A stretch of DNA of 64,000 nt from Eulemur rufifrons (lineage: Eukaryota; Chordata; Mammalia; Primates; Lemuridae), in assembly GCF_041146395.1 (NCBI RefSeq), contig NC_090986.1:45668001-45732000 (forward strand). Reading direction: 5' to 3'. A program made the translations under genes and the position numbers. This document shows positions 21,341 to 35,602 of this stretch, piece after piece (positions within the stretch are counted from its first letter, which is position 1; each line of letters begins with the position of its first letter). Below the pieces are notes generated by a model, which saw only the letters and a program-made list of their open reading frames with translations, made no database searches and was not told the origin of the DNA.

Positions 21341-22350
21341 AGGCTGCCTAACTCAGGGATTTCTCTCAGTACAATTTTGACAAACTCTTAATTTGGCTTT
21401 TAGTTACTGTTAGCAATAATATACAAACTGATTCAAACAACATGCACAATAATAATGTGGAGTTCAATTTTAAAATTGTATTATCATTTAAATATTCTAA
21501 ATCTTCTTTGCTAAATTATCCACCTAATCAGAAATTTTCTACTCTTTCATGGACAATTCACTAAGGAAAAAGGACATTTATTAATAATTGGGACTTGATT
21601 TTATTTCACTTTATTTTTACTTTAGTCTTTTCTTTCTGCAGGGAAGAATGTTCATTCATTCAACAATCACTTATCACATTCTCAATATATTCTATATTAA
21701 GTACAAGGTATGTAATGAAGCAGTGCCCTTAAAGAGCAGATAATTGACAAGAAGAGATAAAAGTTTCTTGTAAATAGTTACCATATGGAACAATAGGATA
21801 TGTATAAAATGTGAAAAAGCAAGATGTGAGTTCATTGAAAAGTAGAAAGATTATTTCCATTAAGCTCTTTCTTAAACTATACATCCTAAAGAAAAAAATG
21901 GAAATCTTGAAATAATGGAAAAAGGTTTTGAAATGGGGAAAATATTTGAACTTGATTTACAAGAACTTACCAGCTGAATGATCCTGCACAAGTTAATTAA
22001 ATGCTCTGTTTGAAAGTGTACATATTTGTAAAATGAAGATAACAACACCTTACTCAGGGAGTTGTGGATAGATTAAATGATGCTTATAAAACCCCTGGGG
22101 CACAATTGTCACTCTATACATTTTAATTATCTCATTAATCTTGGATATATATAGAACAACTGTTTTGTGATGAGTGTCATTTTCTTATATTTCAGTATTT
22201 CATTCATATGCATTCTCATACATTCATTCATGTTTTTCTTAAAACAATCCTAAAAAATAGACAGTAGAGTTAGCGTCTTTGATAATTCTTTTAAGAGAAA
22301 ATTATCAAATTTATGTAATATGTATACACAGGAACCCCCAGAAAATGAGG
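21341..22350. other. mostly unassigned DNA
   Basis: A weak L2-like signal lies at about 21650-21790 ('gttcattcattcaacaatca', then 'gcccttaaagagcagataa'). A MIR-like piece may lie near 21990-22090. The rest is unassigned. Confidence 0.35.
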
Positions 22351-22649
22351 AGTTTTTTTTTTTAGAGAAAAAGTCTCACTCTGTCACCCAAGCTCTAGGA
22401 CAGTGATACAATCAGAACTCACTGCAATCTTGAATTCCTGGGCTCAAGTGATCCCCTCCTGCCTTAGTCTCACAAGTAGCTGGGACTACAGTTGTGCACC
22501 ACCACACCCAGCTAATTTTCATACTTTTTTTTAGAGACAGGGTCTCACTATATTGTCCAGGCTGGTCTCAAACTCCTAGCCTCAAGCGATCCTCCTATCT
22601 CAGCTTCCCAAAGCTCTGAGGTTACAGGCATGAGCTGCCAAACCTGGCT
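22351..22649 (-). mobile_element. AluJ (old Alu), reverse
   Basis: Reverse dimeric Alu from the T-run through 'gtctcactctgtcacccaag', 'gtagctgggactacagttgt', the middle T-rich linker, 'ggctggtctcaaactcctag' to 'acctggct'. Diverged, without the lemur-type linker. Confidence 0.9.
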
Positions 22650-23653
<1,004 letters not shown>

Positions 23654-23879
23654 CAGGGGCATGTCAAGGGAAAAATGTGTAAATCTGAAAGAGTTTCCAA
23701 TGTCCAAAGGTGAAACAATTTGAGCAATAAAACAAATCACATCTATTCTGAATAATATTTATAATGAACTAGATGATAAAGTATAAAATAAATATCCATG
23801 AATCCTTATTTATATGAATAAATAATTGAATAAACTCTAAATGTGGGAAAAGAGATAAATCTTCCATGTAAAAGTATTC

Positions 23880-24612
23880 CAGATAAATTATGTAGGTACA
23901 CCTCCAGGCAGTGGAGCTAAATCTTTCCCAAGTATGCCAACATGGACTGCACTTAGTGAGTTTCTTCCAAAGAATAGTGTATGTAAAAGTGTGGGGAACA
24001 TGAGGGTGGAGTTGTAGCTGGTGGTAACGTTACAGTGGAAAAACCTGACAAACACTACCTCTACGTAGGCCAAGTGACCAAGGTTTACATCAACAGTGAT
24101 GAGTCATGTTGTATCATGTATCCCTGATATGATGTGATCAGAGGGGCACTTCACTACTATGGTATTATTCTCCAAAACCCTAAAGCCCAATATAACTATA
24201 AGGGAAACATCAGACAGACCAATATTGAAGCACATTATACAAAATATTTGAGTAGACAGAAGTCCTCAAAATTGTCAAAGTTATTAAAAAGAAGGACAAT
24301 CTGTGAAACTGTCACAGACTGAAGAAACTAAGGAGACACGATGACTAAATAGACTAAATGCAATGTGATATCCTGGAAGGGATCCTGAAATAGACAAATG
24401 ACCCTAATGGACAAATTAGTAAAATTCAGACACAAGTCTGAAGTTTAGTTAGGAGTAAAGTGTCAGTGTTGATTAGTTGTGACAATTATACTATAATAAT
24501 GTATGCTGGCAACCATGTAAACTAGGTAAGGAGTATACAAGGGTGCTCCACAAATCTTTCTATAAATCTGTAAGTATTTTTAAAATTAAAGTTTATTAAA
24601 ACAAAAAAAGAA
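23880..24612 (+). mobile_element. old L1M 3' UTR
   Basis: A long stretch resembling the 3' untranslated end of an L1ME/L1MC-type element: 'tgtatccctgatatgatgtg', 'attattctccaaaaccctaa', 'gtgaaactgtcacagactga', 'aaactaaggagacacgatga', 'tcctggaagggatcctgaaa' and a terminal 'attaaagtttattaaaacaa' A-rich tail. No coding part is retained. The 5' limit is uncertain. Confidence 0.7.
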
Positions 24613-24700
24613 TTTGAGATTATATTTTTCTTATGCTTTAATTTTTAGATATTTCTGAAAATGATACTGAAAATTAATTATCCTGCATAACATATGATCA

Positions 24701-24715
24701 AATACCCTCTAGTGG
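24701..24715 (-). promoter_or_regulatory. candidate CTCF-like motif, reverse
   Basis: aataccctctagtgg matches the reverse complement of the degenerate CTCF core (RSYGCCMYCTRSTGG) at 13 of 15 positions. It lies in unique sequence and faces the candidate at 533-546. Motif match only. Confidence 0.3.
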
Positions 24716-24773
24716 CCTTCAACAAATAACTTTGACTTATGAACAGTTTTACACTTTTCAACTCAAAATGCGT

Positions 24774-24806
24774 TGGGTGTGTGTGTTTGTGTGTGAAAGT
24801 GTTTAT
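24774..24806. repeat. short (GT)n tract
   Basis: Imperfect GT run interrupted by TTT and AAAG. Confidence 0.7.
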
Positions 24807-24809
24807 GCA

Positions 24810-25170
24810 TGTCTGTGTATATTTTGCAATTATCTGAGAATTTTAATTATTATCACTCCAAATTTCCTGGTCCCTAGAGTTATGTCTTAATATTTTTTCA
24901 GCTATAGTACATTAGCAATTAAAATACTGGGACTGAGAGAATTCATGACATGAGTTCTTATTAATAATGTATTTTCCCCCAACCAACATAATTAGCTGCT
25001 TCCTTCTTGTTTTTTGAGCATGGGTGAGAGTGGCCTTTCAAATAAAGGAGGACAGTCTAAGCATGAACACCAGCTGCTTGGGGAGGTTGCACACCAGCAT
25101 TGCCAGCTGCCCACCAACTCAAATATGGAAGATTTCTTCATCCTTTATAATTAAAGATAATTTCTGCTTC
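24810..25170. other. unassigned DNA
   Basis: No recognisable repeat or gene up to the Alu target site. Confidence 0.5.
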
Positions 25171-25553
<383 letters not shown>

Positions 25554-26171
25554 AAAATAAATCCTACTTTGTGTGTTGGGGTAAGTCTGGCTTAAATCAT
25601 GTCAAATTGTGGTGAACAATTTGGGTATTGGCTATTGGATCAGTGTATACGTCTATCAAATCGTATGTTACTGTTATCATCTGTGGTGACGCAATCTCCA
25701 AGTACACGCAGGTCCGAAATCTGCTGCTAGGTAACCTTTTTGCAAAGACTCTTTTGCAAGACAATCTAGCTTTTTCTTTATAGTTTTGCTCTGTCCTAAG
25801 TGCTTATCCTATACAGACCAACCAGGATGCTACAGTATCTAAAATCATCATTATGCTTATATATCTAGTCTGAGGAATCTCTTTTTAGATGTGCCTTCTA
25901 TCAACAATAGAATGAAAATCTATCAACAATAGAATGAAAATCTATCAATATTTCCTTCTTCAAAGATATTCCTCTGCATCCATAAATGCTTTTGTCCTAT
26001 TGTTTACATCCTTAAAAATCTCCCTAATAATTATTAATTTTGTCTTTCTAAAAACAGCAGAATAATTCAGTCCAGTATTCCATAACATTTTAAGGTAACA
26101 TCTAGAAACTATTACCAGCTTGAGAGGTGACATGGCCTAGGAAAAAAAAAAAAATGCTGCCAGGAAATGAT
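25554..26171. other. unassigned DNA with a small minisatellite
   Basis: Unassigned apart from the tandem duplication at 25899-25950. Confidence 0.5.
25899..25950. repeat. 22-bp tandem duplication
   Basis: A 22-base unit starting 'tatcaacaatag' at 25899 is repeated exactly at 25921 and followed by a partial third unit ('tatcaata'). Exact identity suggests a recent slippage duplication. Confidence 0.9.
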
Positions 26172-26542
26172 AAAGACACAAAAACACGCCGGGCACGGTG
26201 GCTCACACCTGTAATCCTAGCACTCTGAGAGGCCGAGGTGGGTGGATCGCTCGGGGTCAGGAGTTCGAGACCAGCCTGAGCAAGAGCGAGACCCCCATCT
26301 CTACTAAAAATAGAAAGAAATTAGCTAGACAACTAAAAATATATAGAAAAAATTAGCTGGGCACGGTGGCAGATGCCTGTAGTCCCAGCTACTCAGGAGG
26401 CTGAAGCAGAAGGATTGCTTGAGCCCAGGAGTTTGAGATTGCTGTGAGCTAGGCTGATGCCATGGCACTCTAGCCCAGGCAACAAAGTGAGACTCTGTCT
26501 CAAAAATTAAAAAAAAAAAAAAAAAAAAAAGACACAAAAACA
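26172..26542 (+). mobile_element. lemur-type Alu with target duplication
   Basis: Full-length sense Alu (26187-26527) from 'cgccgggcacggtggctcac' through 'agaaagaaattagctagaca' to a long A-run. The direct repeat aaagacacaaaaaca is seen at 26172-26186 and, merging with the A tail, at 26528-26542. It is slightly more diverged than the 23291 copy and lacks the usual 'actcactctagcc' doublet (it reads 'gcactctagcc'). Confidence 0.95.
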
Positions 26543-28550
26543 TAATATTCTAAATATTAACACCTACATTTTACTTACTGAAGCATGTTGAAAACTTAAA
26601 GTTTGAAATCATGGAACCAGGAACTTTAAGACAGCTTGCTGGCCCAGAGAGGACTAAAGGACATTGTAAAGTAACTGGACAACACATCTGAGGAACATTG
26701 ATAAACACTGTAATTTCTTATGTATGCTACCTCTCCGCTGGTACAGATAACTCAAATGTTTTTATCCTATTTAATGTCATAATTTTTAGAAGGAGTTTTC
26801 AGGAAAACGTATCATTTTGGAATAAAAATGAACTAGTTATTACATCAAATTGAATATGAATATCAAATTAAAGAAACTAAATTTGTAGAAATAATGAACT
26901 TCACATTTTGTAGTTTAGGAGAAGCACAATAAAATTTTCTCATCATGCAAGAAGGAGGCTGAATCCCCTGATAGGAGCTATAATTACTATAAGGACTGTA
27001 ATTAGGCAGCAACATATTATTTCAGTGAAGGAGAAAAATGAAGAGGAATAAACACGCTAAGCCTCTGCATATTAGGAAGAACAAATATCTCTGAAATAAG
27101 ATAAATCTGCATTTTAAATTACTGGAAGGGAGGAAAACAGGATGTGACAATTAAATTTGAAGGGATACAATGTGTAAAAAGCAGAATAAAATGACTACTG
27201 ATTAACAATGTGAACCAATAAATGTTGGCAACGAGCGAATGCCCTGTGTGGAAAATGTTAGGAGGCTATCTCCTTGAAATGGAAATTTGAAAATCACAAA
27301 CAAAATTGCTTGATCCAAATTGTCAAGCTTCCCTAGGTAGGATGCATTCAGTGAAGTAGAGATTGCGTATGACAATTCACTGTCCCTAGAGAGAGCAATT
27401 GTGGTATAGATTTTTAAAACGATAAGGTATTCATTAGAGTTTGGTGAGGAAGAAGAAAGTTGATGGACAAAGGCAGGGGAAGAGGCAAAAAGATGAGGCA
27501 AAGTGCATAGATTTCTCTCTCATGAAATTTGGTCATGAATGGAAGGCAAGCTGAGATGTCAGCTTGAGGGCAGTGAAAGTTTACAGATTCATCTGTTTAG
27601 TCACTTTGAACAAGGCTGTCAGCGGGGAGAATCACCAGTGCAAAAGTAAAGGTCAGAAATAAAAAAAAAAAAAAAATCAGTGAATATTAGTATGAGTAAA
27701 GCCCTGGAAGATGTGCTGTGGGAACCGAGGATGAGGAGAACCCGTAAGTTTAAAAATAACTAGAAAAGTAGCACAGAGAATTTCAGTCTGCGAGACCTCT
27801 TTTTTTTCTCTTGGAATTGACTGTGTGGGTGAATGTGTTCACTTGCAACAGAGAATCTGGCTATGTTCTTTGAAAAAAACAGTATGTATTTATTGACGAA
27901 TATTTGAGAGTGAATACTTGAGAAGTTTCTCAGAGTCTTGATACTCAACAATTTTAGTTTCCTTCAGGTGAATATTGATGTCGTCCCAGGATATGTTTGC
28001 ATAAGCAGTTAAAGTATATTGAGTAAAAATAGAATTTTGCGGTTGTAATTAACATGCCACTGAAATGATACAGACTTGTATTTCAACAAAATAGCTAATA
28101 TAGATAGGAAAAATAGAAGAAAGGATAATATTTCCTATGAAATCTCTAAGTTTCTACAGTTATGTTCCCTTTTCAAGCAAAAGTGAAGTGAAAATACTGC
28201 AAGTGGAAAACAATTGTAATAAGCAACAAGTAAGGTCAAGATGATCACAAACCAATGGTTTCATTGCAGAAAAAGGTCATAGGCTATTAAATGATAAAAT
28301 AGACAAATATATGTCAAGACAATAACCAAGGATATGAAATTTGCTTTCCCAAATCAAAAGCCATTATGCTAAGTCCCTATTTAAATTTCACTTTAATGTT
28401 TACTTTTGAAACAAAGACATGTGTATTTCAAACCATTATAATCAATATGGGATTGTTATCCCTGGCATCTAGTTAAGCGTTTAGAAAGGCAGATAAAATT
28501 TGTGTTAGAACTTAAAATTATGTGTATGCTATGTGTTATCTTTGTGGTTC
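26543..28550. other. 2 kb of unassigned DNA
   Basis: No repeat or gene recognised. It contains a 16-17-base A-run near 27660. A 99-codon minus-strand frame (27202-27501) and a 63-codon frame (27760-27951) show no protein features and AT-driven composition, so I do not call them genes. Confidence 0.45.
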
Positions 28551-28896
<346 letters not shown>

Positions 28897-28959
28897 ATAT
28901 TAAAAAATAAAATAGTTAACTCCAAGCAGGTAACTTTTAATAAAAAAAAATGGATGGTA

Positions 28960-29205
28960 GACATTATTGCTGCTCACCACTTCTGGGAATGCAGGGATAA
29001 AATTTGTTCATATCGTTGAAGTTAGACATGGCCATGTAATTTACTTGGCCCATGAGGTTTAAGTGTAATAGATAGATACCCATACTCTCTGCCTGCATGA
29101 GCCAGTGTATGGTTCCATCAGAGGTCTTGGAAACACAGAGCTCTATAAGGCCTCTGTGTCAAAAAGAAATAAACATTTGATATGATCGCTGATGATATTT
29201 GTGGA
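28960..29205 (+). repeat. old MLT1-like LTR fragment
   Basis: Resembles old MaLR LTRs: 'gttagacatggccatgtaat', 'tacttggcccatgaggttta' and 'aaagaaataaacatttga'. Heavily diverged, with indistinct ends. Confidence 0.4.
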
Positions 29206-29215
29206 TTGTTTTAAG

Positions 29216-29239
29216 ATATGCTAGTATATTCTAGCATAT
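29216..29239. other. perfect 9-bp-arm inverted repeat
   Basis: atatgctag and ctagcatat are separated by 6 bases (tatatt). AT-rich; possibly chance. Confidence 0.6.
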
Positions 29240-29524
29240 TTCATTTTATATAAGATAATCTTTAACTTTTTATCAAGCATTTTAACATCAAATTCACATA
29301 ACTGAAGTATATTTGAGAGAACTACATGAAATAATATACAATAAAATATAGCTTGTAATAAATTCTAAATAAATTTTATTTGACATATGTTTGATTGAAG
29401 GTTTGATTTTGTCACATTTTGAAAATTTCAATTATCTCTCTTTGTACTTACTCTATGATTAACACTCATAGTCTCCAATATTATTATATATTATGTTAAA
29501 GAAACATTAGATTGCAAAGTAGAT

Positions 29525-29755
29525 GCTTCTCAACTTATGATGAGATTAAGTCCTGGTAAACTCAATAAGTGAAAAAACATTCTCAGTCAAAAATGCACTT
29601 AATATCCCAATAAGTCCATCATAAAGTTGAAAAATCATAAGCTGAACCATTGTAAGTCCAGAGTTTCCTCAACTTAGAATGTAGGTAAGTATCTATAAAC
29701 CCATTGTAAAATTGAAAAATGCTAAGTAAAACCATTATAAGTCAGCAATTGTCTG
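29525..29755. mobile_element. probable DNA-transposon remnant
   Basis: Two related segments, 'ctcaacttatgatgagatta' and 'cataagctgaaccattgtaa', look like complementary halves of a short non-autonomous DNA transposon of a family common in mammals ('acttatgatggg' motif). 'gtaaaattgaaaaatgctaa' near 29707 repeats the theme. I cannot name the family with certainty. Confidence 0.45.
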
Positions 29756-29959
29756 TATTTCTTTTAAGGAAGCAGAAACGATATTAATTTATAATAAATG
29801 AGCATATTGCTTTTATAATATACATGATATTAGAATGTAATTGCTTAATATAATTGTACCCTGTGTTTCAATGGAATAACCAGCATAGGATGTTCTTATA
29901 TTCATAATTGTATTAGGAATCTGAGTGTTTGAAAGATGGTACAGATAACTAAATACCAT

Positions 29960-30485
29960 CACTGTCAAAGAAAAATTGCACTAGACAATTTATGAAGGCA
30001 AGGGAGACTGCATTCCAGACCATTGCAATAGGAAAGAGATTGAACTCAACTCCATGGAAACAAAAGGCAGAAGGAATTTTAAAGACTGGAGTGAGCTAAT
30101 GGAAAAGTACCGGAAGACTGAAGGGAAGGGTTAGTCAATTTGATTAGGCTATGTGTGTTTGCTACTAGGTGTTTATCAAAGTTAAGCTCCTACCCTCTCA
30201 CAGAGGTTGGGAGATAGGGGAATTGTCTTTTTTGAGAATTACATTTAAAGTGATTGCTACCAGGTCTTTGAGAAACATATTGATGGACTGTAAAACTGGC
30301 AAGAGGCTGAGAGAAGATTTACATTTCAAAGAGACAGAGAAAAACTTTACAATTGCAAATTTTCTAAAGTAAACACTCTAAGAAAAGAGAGGTCAGTGGC
30401 CAATACTCAGGGAGAAAGCTGTATAAAGTTTAGTCAAGCTGAGGAGAAGGTTAAGGTCATCCTGGTTAACACTTATTTCATCATT
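29960..30485 (+). repeat. possible L1M 5' UTR-like fragment
   Basis: A non-AT-biased stretch with 'ccagaccattgcaataggaa', 'cgggaagactg'-like wording ('accggaagactgaagggaag'), 'gctcctaccctctcacagag', 'ggtcagtggccaatactcag' and 'caagctgaggagaaggttaa'. It reads like the 5' region of an old L1M. A 67-codon frame (30169-30372) inside it is not a gene. Family assignment tentative. Confidence 0.35.
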
Positions 30486-31784
30486 TTGTCATTCATTCAT
30501 GATCTGTCTTCATAGATCCACTTCACATACCTCACGGTATGAAGAAAATGTTTTCACTACCTGAAACCCAGAATCAGCAATTTAACTTTCACGTATAATG
30601 AGTTGCTTGGATTAGATTAGTGGGAAGAAAAGTATGATTTATATGAAAAGCAATGAAAGCTTTTTCTATCAAATTAATAAATGACTATATTTGAATTAAA
30701 ACGGCTTCAAGAAATCAAATTAAGCCTGAAATGCTGTAGTGTCAATAAATTTTACAATATAAATATTCATAAAAAGAGAAACAGTTATATAGTAGACAAA
30801 TCATTGCAGGTGTCCTGTTCTTCTTTGAAAGCAGGAACAAAATTCATCATTTGCATCATTATTCAGTTTGTAGAATCATATTTTCATCGAGCATTTTAAA
30901 ATGCCGAAGCTGTGGCAGGAATTTACTTGAGTTCCCCTGATTCTCAAATATCAATTATTTATCTCAAGACAATTTAGCAAACTCTAGGGCTTAGTTTATC
31001 AGACAAACAGAAAAGCTAAAGAAAAATCAGATTTAACTTTCAATTTTATTCCTGCTCAGTTACTTTTGCTAATGAGGGAGGCTCCTACAACAAGACAGGT
31101 GGTACTAATAAAAATAGTGAAAGAAGATAGCTCAAGTCAAAAAGTAAGACACATCTTTTCACACATTATTTACCTTTCACCCCAGTTTTTCCCTCTCATC
31201 TGCTTGCATCTAAAATTCCTCTAAATTTTATTATAAGGAATGGCTCCATATTTCTATGGTCATTGTATTTTTACCATATACAGGAAAATCTTTTTTAACC
31301 AATGAGATGAGAAATATTGCACACGGTTCTATACTTTTTCATAAATTTTGGTGAATTCTTTTGGTGAACTTTTTTTTTCATAGAACCTTGCAAATATCTA
31401 CTTCCCATTTACACAAGAACTTTAAACAAAAAATATGAGCTCCCAAGCCGCTAAATTACACACAAAACTTAAATACAGTCAGTACATTCAAAAGTAGCAG
31501 TCTACATGGGGTTGGGGATTGGACAAACAAATTACAATGTGATATCACAAGTTCAATTATGAAGATACGTACATGATGATGATGGAGCACAGAGGAAGAA
31601 TACCTAATGCCAAGAATACAGTTTGGGCTGTGAATTAGTTTCCCGGAAGGGATAGTACTCATTATAAGTTCTGAAACTCAAACAGCTATTAATCAGGTGG
31701 AAGAGGAGGAGAATCATTCTATTTAGAGAACAGTATTATGTAGAGCTCTTTGATTTGAAAGAACACAGAATGTTTCGAGCACTC
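30486..31784. other. unassigned AT-rich DNA
   Basis: Nothing recognisable; only short AT-driven frames. Confidence 0.5.
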
Positions 31785-31935
31785 TAAAGAGCAGTACAGC
31801 AAAGTAAATGAGTGGATATGTGGTCATTAGCAAGGAGCAAGCTGGAGAGGTAGCTAAATTTTAATCATGACTGATATTGTATGCAATGAAAAGGACCTTG
31901 GACTTTTATCCCATGTAACATGTGGAATGTTTGCA
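31785..31935 (+). repeat. ancient mammalian repeat fragment (copy C)
   Basis: Third piece of the family seen at 10530 and 17355. It covers an upstream part: 'gcaagctggagaggtagcta', 'gaccttggacttttatccca'. Confidence 0.4.
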
Positions 31936-33204
31936 TAAAATAAGTGCTATAAACCCATAGAATTTGATAATTATTTATTTAATTAAATTCAACTTGGGAT
32001 TCACTCTTTGTAAGTTGTTTTATAGTAGATATCACTTAAATTTTTTTCTTGAAAAGAAAAATAGCCTGATTCAATGTGTTTGAATAGTGAACTTTCCAAT
32101 CAATTTCATTTACCCATGAGAAATCCATTACATAATGTTAGCTTGGTGATATTTTAAACATTTACCTTATTTGCCATAGGTGAAAGTGGAAATCATTCTG
32201 CTAACAGAGTAACGTAGTGGTTATACTGTCGGCCATGAAATATGATTATTAGTCAGGGAGATAAATACAAAATATCAGTTTCTTAGAGAAAAGTTTAAAT
32301 TCATGAGCTCCATTGGATATTATGTTGCTTGGAAATATTTATGTGACTATTATGGTGTCCAAGTTTCATGATAGGTGGTTACTGAAAAGCTGAGTTGCAC
32401 CTCTAGTCAATTTTTGGCATGTGACTACATTAGTCTTGAATACAGGGCTATATTAATCCTTCTTACACTCTTCTCAGCAAAAATAAGAAATATGTCATCC
32501 TCAAAACAAGCCGGTAAACAGGTTGGCATGAATTTGAAAGCATATTGACATAAATAAGGAAGAGCAAGGAAAAATGAGTCCCTATGGAACATGAAGATTG
32601 ATTGTGGCAGGAAGAGAAGTTAAGGCACCTAGAGAAATGAGTTGCTCATTGCCTGTTTGTGTAAATAAAATATTGTTTCACAGAATTCATTTTGTAGAGC
32701 TGATATGAAGTTAGAAATTAGTACCTAATGCCAAAATCAACTCTATAAGGAGCTCTTTATCTTTACAATAAATTTTATGGTACTCTTCTCTGTTAAAAAC
32801 TGGATAAATTTTAATGAAATATATAAACCTTAAGAGTAGAAAATAGCAATCTATGTATTTTAAAACTAACCTTGGAATATGAGAAAATATACATTGAACA
32901 AATTTAAAAATGACCACCAACTAATTAAGCTAATACTCAGATATCACATTAATGAATTTTAGAGTACTTCTGGACCATCTGTATATGATATAATGAGACA
33001 TTTTTGTACAATACTTGTCTACGTAACTCATTGAACATGGAAAAAACATTTGTTTTTATTTACTTTGCTTTCAAAAATTCAACTTTCCAGGTCATAAAGA
33101 AGATGTCATTGAAATTTAGGCTTTTATTAATACTAGTTGCTTTTACTAGCTGCTGTATTAGACTAAAGATTCATCCAGAAAAGCTTAAATTATATGCTTA
33201 TCTG
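31936..33204. other. unassigned AT-rich DNA
   Basis: Nothing recognisable on either strand. Confidence 0.5.
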
Positions 33205-33420
33205 AGTTACAGAATGATATGCTTAAATCATTCCACAAATATTTATTGCGTGCTAACTATGTAAGACACTTTCCTAATGTAGGGATATACAAATTTAGGA
33301 AACAGAAAGAATCCTATTCTTATAATATACCTATTATAGTAGGCAGTGACTGACTAATATGAATAAATAAAATTCTGATATGTCAAGTGACAAAAGATTT
33401 ATGGAAAGAAATAAAATGTT
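33205..33420 (+). repeat. L2-like old repeat
   Basis: Resembles the common 'tatttattgagcacctactatgtg' type end: 'cacaaatatttattgcgtgc', 'gtaagacactttcctaatgt', then a degenerate 'ataaataaaattctgatatg' segment. Confidence 0.45.
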
Positions 33421-33954
33421 ATTGTGTTAGGGGTGATCTCTCTGATCAGATAATGTTATAGCAGAAAAACTGAATGCTGTCAAAGTATTTTGACAAAACA
33501 GCTAAAACATGACTTTCAAAAATATGTAATCAACATATGTTAATGTTTTACTAAATTTATTAGTTAGTGGGTAGAAAAGGAAGGTGGTAAAGTTGATTCC
33601 AAAAAAAAAAAAATAATATTTTGAGAATTTGGCCTTTATAGGCATTAAAAACAAGGCATGTTAGAATAGAACTCCTAAACTAGATGCCAACATTGGTTAA
33701 TATCCTGGTGGGCAATAAACATAACTTTGGGGATTATCTTTTCTTCTGAACAGATCTTTAGAAATTAACACATAACATAACTGGGTTTTGGCTCTAATCA
33801 AATAGGAAATAACAAGGTCAAACAAAAATTTTCCTACAGAATTAAATAATCCTTAACTGGGCTTCTTAAAGAACAATGTCCAATATCACATTGAAACAAC
33901 ATGCCATACTTTCTTTTGATTTCCAAGTTTCTGATAATTTTTATTAGCAATGCT
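33421..33954. other. unassigned DNA
   Basis: Includes an A-run near 33600; otherwise nothing recognisable. Confidence 0.5.
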
Positions 33955-34345
33955 CTGCAAATATTTGACTTGCCACCCTATGTTTTCCTTGGCTGAGGCC
34001 ATACGACTATTTTGGGCTAATAAAATATAAGTAAAAATTATAACTTGCTTTTATGTTGTAGTAAAAAACTCACTTATGATTCTTAGTATCTTTCTTACCC
34101 TACAATACCATCCAAAGAAGATACATATTCTATCTTGTGTGGCTGAAAATTAGTCGATCCTCCATGAGCCTGCATTCCTGGGTGACTGTATATTAGAGAT
34201 ACCATCACTTCCTTCAGGCTCCAACTCCCAAATAACAATGAATATGTAAAATAAATTAAATGTTTTTCTTTGCAGTGTTAATTCACTGATATTTTGGTGT
34301 CAATTTGTTATCACCTTGTAACTTGCCTATCTTAACCAATACAAA
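33955..34345 (+). repeat. old MaLR-type LTR
   Basis: Diverged solo LTR: 'gacttgccaccctatgtttt', 'gagcctgcattcctgggtga', a degenerate 'aaataaa...gttaattcactgatattttggtgtc' end and 'acttgcctatcttaaccaat', the usual 3' terminus of old MLT1 types. Confidence 0.5.
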
Positions 34346-34555
34346 AATTGTTATCAAAAGTAGCGTGGCACCTTAGAAGTTAGCCAGCAATTCTTGAGAG
34401 CTCTATTATGAGAGGTTTAAAGGATGGTTATTTCTGTTACACAGTGCAAAATACTTAGTAAAATTCTCTCCTGAGGTTCCTTGGCAGGCAGATCACGTAT
34501 TCTGTAAGATTGTATTGCAGACAAATAGGTTGCAACACTGAATGCTGATTTTTGT

Positions 34556-34933
34556 TGTTGTGGTGGTCTGAATTGTGACTCCCCCACTCCCAATACTTAT
34601 GTTGATGTCCTAATCCTCAAGGTAACTTTAATTGGTGGTAAGAACTTTGAAAAGGTAATTAAGTTTAATGAGGTTCTAGGATGGATCTTTAATCCAATTT
34701 GACTGGTGCCCTTAAGAAGGGAACACACCAGAGATGCACACTCACAGAAAGGCCATGTGAGGACACAAAGGGAAGGCAACCATTTCAAGACTGGGAGAGA
34801 AGCTTCAGGAGAAACCAAACCTACTGTTGATCTTGGACTTCTAGGCTCCAATACTGCTGGAAAATAAATTTCTGTTGTTTAAGCTACCCAGTCTGTGATA
34901 CTTTGTTATGGCAGCATTAGAAAACTAATACTG
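34556..34933 (+). mobile_element. MLT1 LTR (ERVL-MaLR), well preserved
   Basis: A solo LTR close to full length. It begins 'tgttgtggtggtctgaattg' and contains 'tatgttgatgtcctaatcct', 'aaaaggtaattaagtttaat', 'caatttgactggtgccctta', 'gaagggaacacaccagagat', 'gttgatcttggacttctagg', 'aaataaatttctgttgttta' and 'ctacccagtctgtgatactt', ending in 'agaaaactaata'. It is the best-preserved MaLR copy in the window and carries the 'aataaa' signal. The 84-codon reverse frame across it is incidental. Confidence 0.9.
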
Positions 34934-34939
34934 CTGTTG

Positions 34940-35602
34940 TTGACTGCACTTGGCAAAGAATTATTTAAAAAAAGGTTATTAGCTCAGAAAAAAAAGTGGT
35001 TTGCTCCCCATGACCTCAATTTTTCTAAGCCAAGGAGAAAACTGTGAAAACTGTGTGACTCTCAAGGATAGCAAAGTATCCAAACACACTTCATATGTGG
35101 GCAAAGAAGATAAATTGGGGGGGGGGCTCTCAGAAGATAGTACAAAGAACCATAGTAAAAGTGATTGTTCTCGCAGGGAACAAAATGAATGCTTAATCAG
35201 GATCAATTTAACATCCCAAGGGTAAAGGGCTCTCATAATTGCCAGAGAAATTGCTGAATATATCCCACTCTTCTCCCTCTTAAATATTTTTTATTCCTGT
35301 GCCTATTTCTAAAGTATGTATTATTTGGAATGAGGGAAATAGGAAATTTTTATTTTTCAGTTTAAAAGGACCCCAATTGGACAGAATATGAAGTTTGCCA
35401 CACATCGCACTTAAATCCTGGGCTTTGATACACATTCAGTGCCTGAATAGAATTCTGGTTTATCTCCATCAGGGATAAGTTGAGTGTTCTAAATGTAGGA
35501 GAAAAGAAATGATGGGATATTTGATGAGTAAACAAGAGGATTACATTGGAAACAGTAAAGCTAATGAATTAATTTATTGCTCTCCTGTATTTCCATCCCT
35601 AT
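34940..35602. other. unassigned DNA with a G10 run
   Basis: No repeat or gene. A run of ten G residues lies at 35117-35126. Confidence 0.5.
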
